Shown piece after piece: positions 36,801-44,224 of a stretch of DNA of 64,000 nucleotides. This DNA is from Pseudomonas frederiksbergensis (GTDB lineage Bacteria > Pseudomonadota > Gammaproteobacteria > Pseudomonadales > Pseudomonadaceae): assembly GCF_000802155.2 (NCBI RefSeq), contig NZ_JQGJ02000009.1, positions 1 through 64,000 on the forward strand, read 5' to 3'. The first letter of the stretch is position 1. Every line of letters begins with the position of its first letter. Position numbers and translations under genes: made by a program. The notes under the pieces were generated by a model. That model had not been told where the DNA came from. It was given only the letters and a program-made list of their open reading frames with translations, and did not search any database.

Positions 36801-39800
36801 GTGGTGGCCAGTGATTTGGTCAGTACCAAGGATATGGCGCTTACCGGTTCCAACGTGACCATCACCGCGGGTGATGAAACCGCGCGGCAAACCACTGAGG
36901 ACAGCTCTAAAAGCTTGGCAGTGGGTAGGGTCATCGGTGGTGCGATCGTCGACACCGCAAGGACTATTCGCGACGCGTCCAAAGCTGCGAAGAATGCCGA
37001 TGACCCTCGACTCAAGGCAGTAAAAATCGCCCAGGCTGCGCTTGCGTTTTACAACCTGGGTGGCCAGGCCTCGGATGCCAACGGGCAGAGCTCCGGGTTC
37101 AAAAACAAGCAAGGCGGCACCCCCAGCAATGGCTCACTGATCAAGATCGGTACCGAGCTGGCCAATACGCGCAGCAAAAGCAGCAGCGAGTACAACAGCC
37201 TGACGGCGAAGCAAAGCACCCTTAATACCGGTCAAGAGCTATCGATTGTTGCCACGGGGGACGCGGCGGGAACCCTGGGTGATATCCAGATAACCGGCAG
37301 CAGCCTGAAGGCTGAAAACACCTTGTTGCTGGCTAAAAATGATGTGCTGCTGAAAAGTGCACAGGACACCGTTGATCGCAAAAACGACGGGTCGAGCAAC
37401 AAAACGGCCATTGGTGCCAGCTTCAACATTGGGGAGCAAAACGGCTTCACCCTCGATCTGGGGGCCCAAGGTGCGAAAAACATGGGTAACGGCAAGTCCG
37501 TCACTCAGGTCAATACCACGTTGGAAACTGGATCGCTGTTGTTGCAAAGCGGTCGCGACACTACCCTCGAAGGCGCACAGGTCCGCGCGGACACCATCAA
37601 GGCCTCGATTGGTGGCAACCTGAATATTGTTTCTCTCCAGGACACCGAATCGTCGAAAAGCAAGCAAAGCAGCGGGGGGATCGGAGCGAGCATCTGCGTT
37701 CCGCCGTTCTGCTACGGCTCCATGGTCGCGGGTTCGGCGAATATTGCCGGCGCCAACATGAACAGTGACTACAAGGCCGTGACCGACCAGAGCGGATTGT
37801 TCGCTGGTGCCGGTGGCTACGACATCCATGTGGGTAAAACCACGACCCTGCAGGGCGCTGTGATTGCCAGTGAGGCGCTCGCGGATAAAAACCGCCTCAG
37901 CACGGATCGCTTGCTCGTCAGCGATATCAAGAACAGCAGCAATATCGAGAGCCAATCGGCGGGAATTTCCATCTCGGGCAGCAATGTTGGCGGCTCCTCA
38001 TTCGGCGGCAGCATCCCAGTAGCCCTTAAGGACAAAGATCACAGCTACACCCGCAGTGCTGTCAGCGAAGGCACGATCGTTGTTCGTAACCCCGAGGGCG
38101 CGACTGACCTGGTGGGGCTGAACCGCGATACCGCCAACGCCAATCAGAAGCTGGACAAGCCTGATGAAGAGGCCATGCAGGAGCGTATCGACCTGATTCA
38201 AAGCTCGGCGCAACTGGCCAGCGGTGTTATCAGCACGGTCGCTAAGGCTAAGGCGGATGAGGCCAAGAGGCTTGGGCAGGAGGCAAAGGATCAAGCCAAT
38301 GCCGGTTCGCCGGCTGCCGAGTCAACCGCCCGGGCGGCGGAAGCGGCCAGTTTGGAAGCCGCCCGCTGGCAGGTAGGCGGTGATAAGAAACTGATGGCTG
38401 ATATCGCCTCTGGCTTGATTGCCGCAGGTCTTGGCGGAGCCACGGGCGGCACAGCTGTTGGCATCGTCGCCAATACAACGTCCAGCGATATATTCAACAG
38501 AATTGGCAGCTTTGCCGACGAACAGAAAAACCGTAAGGACATCGATAGCGTGACCAAGGCCGCCTGGGCGGAAGGCGGCGCGGCGCGCGTCATGTTGCAT
38601 GCCTTGGCGGGAGCGGCGATGGGGCTTTCCAGTGGTAGCGTGCAGAGCGGGGCATTGGGTGCGGGCGCCTCAGCTCTATTGCCGTCCGTCATGCAAGCTT
38701 TGGCTGGCAGCAAGCTGACAGAAACGGAGCAAAAGACCGTAGCCTCGCTAATAGCTGCTGGCGTCGGTACGACGGTTGGATCCGGTAGTGGCGTGATCGG
38801 TTCGGTCGTGGCCGGTGGCACTGCGCTGGGAGTGGAGAAGTACAACCGGCAGTTGCATCCAGACGAAATAAAGTTCGCCTCAGACGATGATCGAGTCAGT
38901 CGTTACGCGAAGGAAAAGGGCATCACTGATGAACAGGCGAGAATGGAGCTCTTGCGAACCGCAGCAGCGATGGTTGACCGAGGATGGAATGCTGTACTGG
39001 ATGTGAAGGATGGCAAGACGGCAGATGCCGCCAACTTCCTTCGAACGGAGCTTTCGCAGCTGAAAAGCACAGATCTGTTTCAGGTGAGCCTGGCTGACTA
39101 TAACAATGAGCGACTGGGCTTGGCAGAGCTGATGAAAGACAGGAAGTCAGTTGAAAATCTGGTCAAGTACATTGAGCTGGTTGACCCTTACCATTACATG
39201 CGTGACCCAAAGAATCAGGCCGCAATACTTAATGCAAAGGGCCAAGGCAGCGCCGAAGGTTTTGCTAACGCTGTGGAGAACCTGGCGAGTTTCGGATCCA
39301 AGACGGCACTTATGGCGATGAGTACGGTGAATTGTCCGAGTTGTGGAGGACGGCAATTTGCCGCTGCCGTGGAGGCTGTCCAAAGTTTGCCTGAAGACTT
39401 AAGGCTCAAGGGGTATCTGGACACCCTGCATATCATGCAAGGGTATGGCGCTGATGTGCTGAGGCAGAATGAGGCTATTGCGACTTCTGCGGGAGTGGGC
39501 ATCGGTCTGGGCGGTGCGGGAGCCGGTAGCGCAGGGTTGGCGACGACACGCCTGACAGGTGAGCTTGCAGAGGCAGTGGGGAAGCGCTTCACCGGAATAC
39601 TTAACGAAGCGTCCGAGCAAGCGCTGATCAAAAGTGGCGGTATCTTTGGTCCTGATGGCCAGCCAATGATGGATCTGGCAGTTTTAACCAAACAGCAGAA
39701 AAGCGTCATGGGTGATTTGTTTGGCGAGCGTTCTGTTCAGCAAATCGTTCCCGAAGGACAGAAGCTTGCACGGGTTCCGGGGATTGGGGAGACGGGGATC

Positions 39801-40151
39801 GATGATCTTTATAAGGTGGATCGTCCAGATGTGGACTACGTCATTATCGAGTACAAGTTTGTCAGTGATAACAAGAAGTCCGGCTCCTCGGGGCTTGGTA
39901 ATCCGACGGATGGTAAGCAGGGTTCTATAGCATGGACTCTCGGGGGTGATCGTCTGGAGCGTGCGGTTGGAGAAAATAGGAGCATGGATGTACGGAATGC
40001 TGTGGATGCGAATCGTACTGAAACCTGGGTCGTGAGAACTCGGCCAGACGGCGCTACAGAGATTGAGGTGCTTGACGCTCGTGGAAAAGTCAAAGCGATA
40101 GACACGTCTAAAATTTTACCTGCCAAAAATTTGAATGGGGTTGTTCCATGA
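30861..40151 (+). CDS. CdiA/FHA-like TpsA exoprotein with PoNe-like DNase C-terminus
   Basis: The 3096-residue secreted filament protein is a likely contact-dependent inhibition toxin. Order: extended signal region near residues 1-50; TPS secretion domain near 55-300 with NPNL and NPHGI motifs; FHA-type repeats; a central less repetitive part with possible receptor-binding role (about 1050-1470); FHA-2 repeats with AGKNLNNAG (about 1475-2400). A hydrophobic pre-toxin region ends near 2670 at YNRQLHPDE, which appears to take the place of a VENN motif. The last 430 residues are variable and include CPSCGG. They end in a PD-(D/E)XK-like domain (GIDDLYKV, IIEYKF, then GKQGSIAW and RLERAVG) resembling PoNe DNases. 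The chosen ATG precedes the signal region; the next gene overlaps by 4 bases. Confidence 0.9.
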   Translation: MDDRQYAFLARQPSAALKNRDAFWGMPKRGLAFLLANVMFWQPLWAQADGIVVSAPGTSLGQAGNGVPVVNIAKPNGSGLSHNQFKDYNVGSNGVILNNATNPAQATQLGGIILGNPNLKGSAAKTILNEVNGGNPSQLRGYTEVAGQSAHVIVANPHGITCNGCGFINTPRATLTTGKPIIENGQLNSYQVDQGSVAIEGAGFNASNVDRFEIITRSAKINAEIQAKSLTIVAGRNDVNADTLNATARADDGSAKPELAIDSSALGGMYAGAIKLVGTEAGVGVKLDGKMVASGGDIQLDANGHLSLAETAAAGAVHIQAKSLEAREHVYAGSRLEVKTQGDLSSQKNLVARDSIHLDSGGTLTNNGIVEAGVNADNSRNTTGDVTLTAKQLNNAGKTVIASRDLNVTTTAALNNQGGTLSGQGKTTVTGNVVDNRNKGRILGNTELHLSADQVLNSQGGLINSQGLLTANLGHLENNAGELSSLNSATLVLDSLDNLTGLVMAGKNLDITNTGAINNRGGELSSQGVMTVRTASLDNSNKGTVAANGKLLVSATGAVNNAEKGLIASRTAEVEFDAASLNNAKGTLQGEGLVTVDVSDDIDNQGGSIIAKDAKLSVFATNLDNRGGVLSSVKAALEARTTGVLKNGYDVNRQGGTIQAQGLNIRALAGLFNDGGRIAAQAGDVVVTNATADINNRNGGIYATGKVWISGRDMDNSGGGQVSASGIDFDLSGALNNNAGIIESQDSLDILAASLSNQKGQLRTLGQNSTTVFKIGGLFDNNDGTLETASNDVGFNTGSVQNVGGKLLHTGLGLFGISQANLGQAGGQLVTYGNLTVTADRWTNNTAIQAGHLVVDVDQLTQTATGQLLSTNGMVGRGNNWRVDGLVGSDGAIDLQLTGAYTGNGRLSSLGTLGLKAALIDLEQGGSIAGGGNTTVVVDGVLNSYGRLTSAADMSITAATVNNYGTLGSAGALDVSTGDLLNEHGLIFSGGNTSLRVNSLTNRYADIYSLGDLSIDRDGLGTRVSRILNSSGSLQSDGNMRLAASTIDNVREILTTHDAGIYTASIREVACIEGYNAGDCSGGKENHVWQIIQRDKFEVTSASAASSITTGGSLDIQGDTLTNRSSSLGVGGAFTANLLKLDNIGIETGEIETSRTFRSERTRNPGNWRSAADDFTNKYWIASPAYDPNKLTGLEAAMSSFIGMTEHELTQFGTQTATTDNQTYAAIIQAGGAVDVRIQGEADSRVVRGGYNYVGAGPRTDTDADNVFSTRININRQLPPNLTQQQVDPLALPGFDLPTGQNGLFRMSGDGSTTPTQGAGLTQVRGLPDRSFQANPQKYLIETNPALTDMRRFMSSDYLLSNLGYDPDVAAKRLGDGFYEQRLIQQAVIARTGQRFLDGQTSDDGMFKYLMNNAIASKDALNLSLGVSLTAEQVAALTHDIVWMENRTVNNQQVLVPVLYLAQANNRLAPNGALIQGSDVSLIAGKNLNNAGTLRASSNLRATAGDSLVNSGLMEAGGRLDALASNNLTNRAGGVIAGRDVSVVAVAGDLANERTITRHASSTGYKTEQRDFADSAARIEASNDLAMGAGRDIANKGGVLKSGNDTTLRAARNMNITAAEQVDSHTQGSKHRDQTITQNGSSVTVGRDLQAAAGGDLNVVASQVEAKRNLAIVATKNLTLGPAANEQHSYGQSKKVKSIEDHVQQVSTALKAGGDATLSAGQDLALVASTVNAGGEAYLVAGKNLDLKAAADQDYSFYSKTKKSSSGKKFRLDETGSTTHVGSLVSSSGNSTLVAGENLLLAGSAVTSEKGATKLVASKDVQILAVTDSDSARHERKESKSSWGGFKSSKVQDKVDEKRTTAMGSMVSGETVTVAGGQDVKVTGSSLVSTGDLAVQAGRDLTIDAAKNTFSRADMHKEKNRDLTGVLTGNKLGLDDMTGNQHLFINSQKHNGTAAETTLTGSTVGSSAGNVTLTAGRELSVVASDLVSTKDMALTGSNVTITAGDETARQTTEDSSKSLAVGRVIGGAIVDTARTIRDASKAAKNADDPRLKAVKIAQAALAFYNLGGQASDANGQSSGFKNKQGGTPSNGSLIKIGTELANTRSKSSSEYNSLTAKQSTLNTGQELSIVATGDAAGTLGDIQITGSSLKAENTLLLAKNDVLLKSAQDTVDRKNDGSSNKTAIGASFNIGEQNGFTLDLGAQGAKNMGNGKSVTQVNTTLETGSLLLQSGRDTTLEGAQVRADTIKASIGGNLNIVSLQDTESSKSKQSSGGIGASICVPPFCYGSMVAGSANIAGANMNSDYKAVTDQSGLFAGAGGYDIHVGKTTTLQGAVIASEALADKNRLSTDRLLVSDIKNSSNIESQSAGISISGSNVGGSSFGGSIPVALKDKDHSYTRSAVSEGTIVVRNPEGATDLVGLNRDTANANQKLDKPDEEAMQERIDLIQSSAQLASGVISTVAKAKADEAKRLGQEAKDQANAGSPAAESTARAAEAASLEAARWQVGGDKKLMADIASGLIAAGLGGATGGTAVGIVANTTSSDIFNRIGSFADEQKNRKDIDSVTKAAWAEGGAARVMLHALAGAAMGLSSGSVQSGALGAGASALLPSVMQALAGSKLTETEQKTVASLIAAGVGTTVGSGSGVIGSVVAGGTALGVEKYNRQLHPDEIKFASDDDRVSRYAKEKGITDEQARMELLRTAAAMVDRGWNAVLDVKDGKTADAANFLRTELSQLKSTDLFQVSLADYNNERLGLAELMKDRKSVENLVKYIELVDPYHYMRDPKNQAAILNAKGQGSAEGFANAVENLASFGSKTALMAMSTVNCPSCGGRQFAAAVEAVQSLPEDLRLKGYLDTLHIMQGYGADVLRQNEAIATSAGVGIGLGGAGAGSAGLATTRLTGELAEAVGKRFTGILNEASEQALIKSGGIFGPDGQPMMDLAVLTKQQKSVMGDLFGERSVQQIVPEGQKLARVPGIGETGIDDLYKVDRPDVDYVIIEYKFVSDNKKSGSSGLGNPTDGKQGSIAWTLGGDRLERAVGENRSMDVRNAVDANRTETWVVRTRPDGATEIEVLDARGKVKAIDTSKILPAKNLNGVVP

Positions 40152-41005
40152 TTCGTGCACCTTGGGGGGATGAACAATACTGGAATGGTCGTGAAACAAA
40201 AGATCTGCAATGGATTGAGCGCACCAGTAAAATTTTGTTGGAGCCTTCGGCCAACCCCATATACAGAGCGCAGTTTGCATTCGACTTCGCTAAAGATAAT
40301 TTGCGCGCCGCCATACGGGTCTACTCCAGAGGTGGCGATGTTGCAGAGATGCCAACATATTTCCCCGGCATTTTGGACGCTTGGGAAATATCCAACCGTA
40401 CCTCCGATGAAATCTGCGCAGAAAACAATCTCCAGACTTGCCGAGACTGGACCTTTGAGCTCACAAATTTAAACCACTATATCTGGTGTTTCTGGTTGGT
40501 GAGCCTGGCGCTCGTTCTTGAAATTCCCGACGACCAGTGGCTTCGTTTGGTTGCGTTGATAGGCGAGGGCGGGCAGGACGTTCTGCTTGATCGAGTCGTG
40601 GCGTCACGTCAACCAGAGCGGCCGATTGGGGAGAACCTCCTGCATGCCAAGCCCTACGCAAGGCTGCTCAAGGCCATTGACGCGCCGCAGGCGCAGCAAG
40701 CAACGTTGTTGCTTGCTTTCGTAAAACATTGGTATCCAGAGTTGAACCGGCGCGGCAAACAGCAACCGTGGTGGTACATCTATGGTGATCCAGTGAAACA
40801 TCCGCTTGAGATGGGAAGCTATTTTGGTCGTTGGTGTTTCGAGGCGGTCGCCGCCGTGAAAGTCTTTGGGCTTGATGATAGTGACTGCATCGGACATGAG
40901 CATTATCCGGGAGATTTACTCCATCCCGGTGAAGAAGCTGTTCCAACACCTGGGCCAGTCGCCAAGCCTGGATGGTGGGCAAGGTTGTTAGGACGTTCAG
41001 GTTAA
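40148..41005 (+). CDS. PoNi-like immunity protein (DUF1910/DUF1911)
   Basis: The 285-residue protein overlaps the toxin stop as ATGA, the standard place for the immunity gene of a CDI module. Its N-terminal half matches the DUF1910 layout (ETKDLQWIERTS start), and the C-terminal half is alpha-helical with WYPELNRRGKQQPWW and GSYFGRWCFEAVAAVKVFGLDDS, typical of DUF1911. These two domains mark PoNi, the immunity partner of PoNe DNases. Base composition here is lower in GC than the transporter genes, which fits a swapped toxin-immunity cassette. Family assignment rests on recalled motifs, not a search. Confidence 0.8.
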   Translation: MIRAPWGDEQYWNGRETKDLQWIERTSKILLEPSANPIYRAQFAFDFAKDNLRAAIRVYSRGGDVAEMPTYFPGILDAWEISNRTSDEICAENNLQTCRDWTFELTNLNHYIWCFWLVSLALVLEIPDDQWLRLVALIGEGGQDVLLDRVVASRQPERPIGENLLHAKPYARLLKAIDAPQAQQATLLLAFVKHWYPELNRRGKQQPWWYIYGDPVKHPLEMGSYFGRWCFEAVAAVKVFGLDDSDCIGHEHYPGDLLHPGEEAVPTPGPVAKPGWWARLLGRSG

Positions 41006-41115
41006 GCAATGTCCAAATCAGTCATCGATTACTAGAACGTGGTCATCGCTATTGCGCTTTTGTCGAAAGTACTTCGGCGGTCTGTGGTCATTCAAATTTT
41101 TGCAGGGAAGTAATC

Positions 41116-41691
41116 ATGAAAAAAACCACCTTTTTAGTTCTAGCCATGGCCCTGGCAGGCTGTCATTCAAACGTCAGGGACTCCTCGCCAAGCCTGCTCA
41201 AGGATGGCGTGCAGTTGCAACAACCCAAGGTCGTCGCTGACGCGGAACACGCCAAGATCATCATGAAGGCGACAGGATTCACCCACCCGGTGCAATTCTC
41301 CGTGCGGCGCAGTTCCGATGCAGACCAACGTGCCGAGGTCTTGGGAACCGTGGTCGATTCCGGTCGTGGCAAGGTATTCGGCTGGATCGCCAAAGTGAAC
41401 GAGGTTGCCAACAGCGCCACCGTAAAACGCTTCCCCCAGCTGGAGGTGCAGGCTGACCCCGGGCAGGCGATTGAAGTGATCGGTGAATCACGGGTCTACG
41501 ACTCGAACTACTACCGCTATGCCGAAAAAATTGTTTATGCGTGCGGCCCTATGAGTTCCACCTTCAAGCCCGAGAAGCAAAAGGTTTACCTGGTGGAGTT
41601 CGTGATCATTGGGGCAGGTTGTGAGCAGCATGTTTACGATGTCACTCAACCTCAGGAGCGTATTCCTGTGGCGAGCGTCCAGGGGCTTTGA
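41116..41691 (+). CDS. putative lipoprotein, function unknown
   Basis: The 191-residue protein has a short signal ending in the lipobox LAGC (Cys about residue 16), so it is predicted to be lipid-anchored. The mature part shows no recognised domain; it contains three later cysteines and a segment KIVYACGPMS. The start ATG has AGGGAAG about 6 bases upstream. It is 110 bases after the immunity gene on the same strand and may or may not belong to the CDI operon. No function is proposed. Confidence 0.75.
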   Translation: MKKTTFLVLAMALAGCHSNVRDSSPSLLKDGVQLQQPKVVADAEHAKIIMKATGFTHPVQFSVRRSSDADQRAEVLGTVVDSGRGKVFGWIAKVNEVANSATVKRFPQLEVQADPGQAIEVIGESRVYDSNYYRYAEKIVYACGPMSSTFKPEKQKVYLVEFVIIGAGCEQHVYDVTQPQERIPVASVQGL

Positions 41692-42041
41692 GTCGGACTT
41701 GAAAAGCAGAAGGTCCGGAAGCGAAAGGGGGACAGACTTATCTGTATGCTCAGTTCTTAAATGAATCTATCCCTTTGTCATGACCAGGGAGCAGACCGTG
41801 GCGAGGGAGCTTGCTCCCGCTCGGTTGCGCAGCGACCGCAAAATCGAGGGGCTGCTGCGCGCCCCAGCGGGAGCAAGCTCCCTCGCCACGAAAGCGATGC
41901 GGCTCTATCCAGCCGTTGCAAATGATCGGCCCGGCATATGACGGGCTGATAGAAATAGGCAATGCCCCAAGGCAAACCGGCATAGGTGGGTCAGTTTTCG
42001 ATCGTTACCATGGCTTCCTGCCTATCCATCTGGAGTTCACC
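41692..42041. other. 350-base spacer with REP element and SDR upstream region
   Basis: No supported gene lies here. It holds a long REP-type hairpin (41,798-41,890), a GGGGACAGACTTATCTGT stretch near 41,728 that resembles a repeated-element fragment, and the ribosome site of the SDR gene (GGAG before 42,042). Confidence 0.6.
41798..41890. repeat. REP doublet (GTGGCGAGGGAGC inverted pair)
   Basis: GTGGCGAGGGAGCTTGCTCCCGC at the left has its reverse complement at the right end, separated by about 45 bases that include TTGCGCAGCGACCGC. This is the inverted pair of REP units common in P. fluorescens-group intergenic sequence. The inner unit GAGGGAGC/GCTCCC is itself palindromic. It resembles the palindrome at 15,551. 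Confidence 0.8.
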
Positions 42042-42875
42042 ATGCACGACAGAAAAACCCTATTCATCACCGGTGTGAGCAGTGGCCTGGGCAACGCCCT
42101 GGCGCAGGAGGCGCTCGCAGCGGGCCACCGTGTCATCGGCACCGTGCGCAGTGAGGCGGCGTTGCAGGCCTTCGAAGCGCTTTCCACGGAACGTGCCCAT
42201 GGCGTGATCCTGGATGTCACCGAGTTCGAGCGAATCGATAGCGCAGTGGCGGAGGTCGAAACCACTTACGGTCCGGTCGATGTCCTGGTCAACAATGCCG
42301 GCTACGGTCACGAAGGCATCCTCGAAGAATCGCCGCTGGAGGAAATGCGTCGCCAGTTCGACGTCAACGTGTTTGGCGCGGTCGCGGTGACCAAGGCCTT
42401 CGTGCCGTATTTTCGTCAGCGCCGTGCCGGCCATATCATCAACATCACGTCCATGGGCGGCACCATTACGATGCCGGGCATTTCCTATTACTGCGCGAGC
42501 AAGTTTGCCCTCGAAGGCCTCTCCGATACGCTGAGCAAGGAGCTGCTACCGTTCAACATCTTCGTGACGGCCGTTGCGCCTGGCTCGTTCCGCACCGATT
42601 GGGCCGGCCGTTCGATGCAGCGCACTGCTCGAAGCATTGCCGACTACGACGCCAGTTTTGATCCGATCCGTAAAGCGCGCGTGGAGAAAAGCGGCAAGCA
42701 ACTGGGCGATCCTCGGAAAGCGGCACAAGCGATGTTGCAGATCATTGCCAGCCCGACGCCGCCCGCGCATTTGCTGTTGGGCAGCGATGCACTGAACCTG
42801 GTGCGCGACAAGCTCAGTCGGGCGGCCAGCGAGATTGATCAATGGGAAGCGCTGACCCGTTCGACTGACGGTTGA
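42042..42875 (+). CDS. short-chain dehydrogenase/reductase (SDR)
   Basis: The 277-residue classical SDR has the cofactor loop TGVSSGLGNALA (residues 9-20), the NNAGYG motif near 82, the catalytic Ser of NITSMGG near 135 and the YxxxK pair (YYCASK) near 150. The cofactor preference is not clear: R-type residues after the second strand suggest NADPH. Its substrate is unknown. GGAG precedes the ATG. The next gene is an AraC regulator starting 23 bases after the stop, so the pair is probably one transcript. Confidence 0.9.
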   Translation: MHDRKTLFITGVSSGLGNALAQEALAAGHRVIGTVRSEAALQAFEALSTERAHGVILDVTEFERIDSAVAEVETTYGPVDVLVNNAGYGHEGILEESPLEEMRRQFDVNVFGAVAVTKAFVPYFRQRRAGHIINITSMGGTITMPGISYYCASKFALEGLSDTLSKELLPFNIFVTAVAPGSFRTDWAGRSMQRTARSIADYDASFDPIRKARVEKSGKQLGDPRKAAQAMLQIIASPTPPAHLLLGSDALNLVRDKLSRAASEIDQWEALTRSTDG

Positions 42876-42898
42876 ACAGCCAGCAAAAGGAGGCGTCG

Positions 42899-43828
42899 AT
42901 GATTCAGGCCGCTACGCATATGGTGCAGTTGATGGAACAGCTCGCGCCTGTCGAGGGCTACAACCTCAGCGCGCTGGATGACATTCGGTTCCTTCGTTCG
43001 AACCGGCCACTGACGCGCACGCCGGTCCTGTACGAGCCCGGTATCGTGATCCTGTGCCAGGGGCGCAAGCGCGGCTATCTGGGCGATGACGTCTACGTGT
43101 ATGACGCCCAGCACTACCTGGTGGTGTCCGTCCCTGTTCCGTTCACCATGGAGACCGACGCCAGCGCCAAGGAGCCTATGCTGGCGATCTACATGCGCCT
43201 CGATTTGCAACTGGCCAGCGAGCTGATGCTGCAAGTGGACGAAACCCTCGGCCCCAGCGATGCCCAGCCCAAAGGCATGTACGCCTCGCCCATGGACGAT
43301 CCGCTGCGCAGCTCGACGTTGCGTTTCCTGGAGGCAATGAGTTATCCGGGCGACGCGCAAATTCTCGGACCGTCGCTGATACGGGAAATCTACTACCGCA
43401 TCCTGACCGGCGAGCAGGGCGGTTCGATGCGCGCCGCCCTCGCTCGCCAGGGGCACTTCGGCAAGATCACGCGGGCGATCCGAAAGATCCATAGCAGCTA
43501 CCACGAGCCTCTGGACGTCGAAACGCTCGCTCACGAAGCGGGCATGAGCGTGCCCAACTTTCACCTGCACTTTCGCGGTGTGACGAACTCTTCGCCCATG
43601 CAATATTTGAAATCGACACGCCTGCACCAGGCGCGCTTATTGATGTTGCGCAACACGATGAGCGCCTCGACGGCGGCGTTCAATGTTGGCTATGAAAGCG
43701 CCTCGCAATTCAGCCGCGAGTTCAAGCGGATGTTCGGGCGAACGCCTCAGGCGGAGATTGAATGGATGAGGGCAACGTATGCGTTGCCCGAAGCTTCGGG
43801 AGCGTCTGGTTATGTTTCGTCGCATTAG
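42899..43828 (+). CDS. AraC-family regulator (AraC_N type)
   Basis: The 309-residue protein has an N-terminal cupin-like AraC_N domain (LDDIRFLRSNRPLTRTPVLYEPGIVILCQGRKRGYLG) and a C-terminal double HTH. The first HTH is near 215-235 and the second has SASTAAFNVGYESASQFSREFKRMFGRTP. It is related to YqhC-type regulators of aldehyde/alcohol reductases, matching its SDR neighbour. GGAGG just upstream fixes the ATG; an in-frame TTG 27 bases earlier is less likely. Its 3' end meets the remains of an SDR gene on the other strand. Confidence 0.9.
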   Translation: MIQAATHMVQLMEQLAPVEGYNLSALDDIRFLRSNRPLTRTPVLYEPGIVILCQGRKRGYLGDDVYVYDAQHYLVVSVPVPFTMETDASAKEPMLAIYMRLDLQLASELMLQVDETLGPSDAQPKGMYASPMDDPLRSSTLRFLEAMSYPGDAQILGPSLIREIYYRILTGEQGGSMRAALARQGHFGKITRAIRKIHSSYHEPLDVETLAHEAGMSVPNFHLHFRGVTNSSPMQYLKSTRLHQARLLMLRNTMSASTAAFNVGYESASQFSREFKRMFGRTPQAEIEWMRATYALPEASGASGYVSSH

Positions 43829-43837
43829 AACTGAATA

Positions 43838-44224
43838 TCTCCACCGCGCCCGGTGCGATGGAGGTCACGCGAACCTTGTCGCCCAAACTAAGATTGATGA
43901 TGTGCCCGCTTTCCTGCGCAAGGAAACGTGGCAGCGCCGCGGCGATGCCGTAGAGCGTGCCCTTGAGATTCACATCGATCATGGCGCCCCACTCATCGGT
44001 GTTGACCTCCGCCATGGGACGAATCGGCATCAGCCCGGCGTTGTTGACCAGCACGTCGAGCTTGCCAAAGCTATCTCGGCCACAACTGCCTCCAATTTGT
44101 CTGCTCGACGTGCGGCTACCGCCACCTTTGCGCCGCGCGCGGCCAGCAGGCGAGCTACTTCGGCACTAATACCGGTGCTGCCGCCGGTGATCAGGACGAC
44201 TTTGCCTTCGATTCCATCGTTCAT
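43838..44224 (-). pseudogene. SDR gene remnant with several deletions
   Basis: The frame opens with GKVVLITGGSTGISAEVARLLAARGAKVAVAARR, a good SDR N-terminus, then jumps after VVAEIA. A second frame continues from FGKLDVLVNNAGLMPIRP; about 30 residues are missing at the junction and the frame is lost. Further on, GHIINLS joins directly to KVRVTSIAPGAVE, losing the part that holds the catalytic Tyr-x3-Lys. The C-terminus is also absent. It would have overlapped the OYE gene by 4 bases. No active enzyme can be made. The end coordinate is approximate. Confidence 0.85.
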
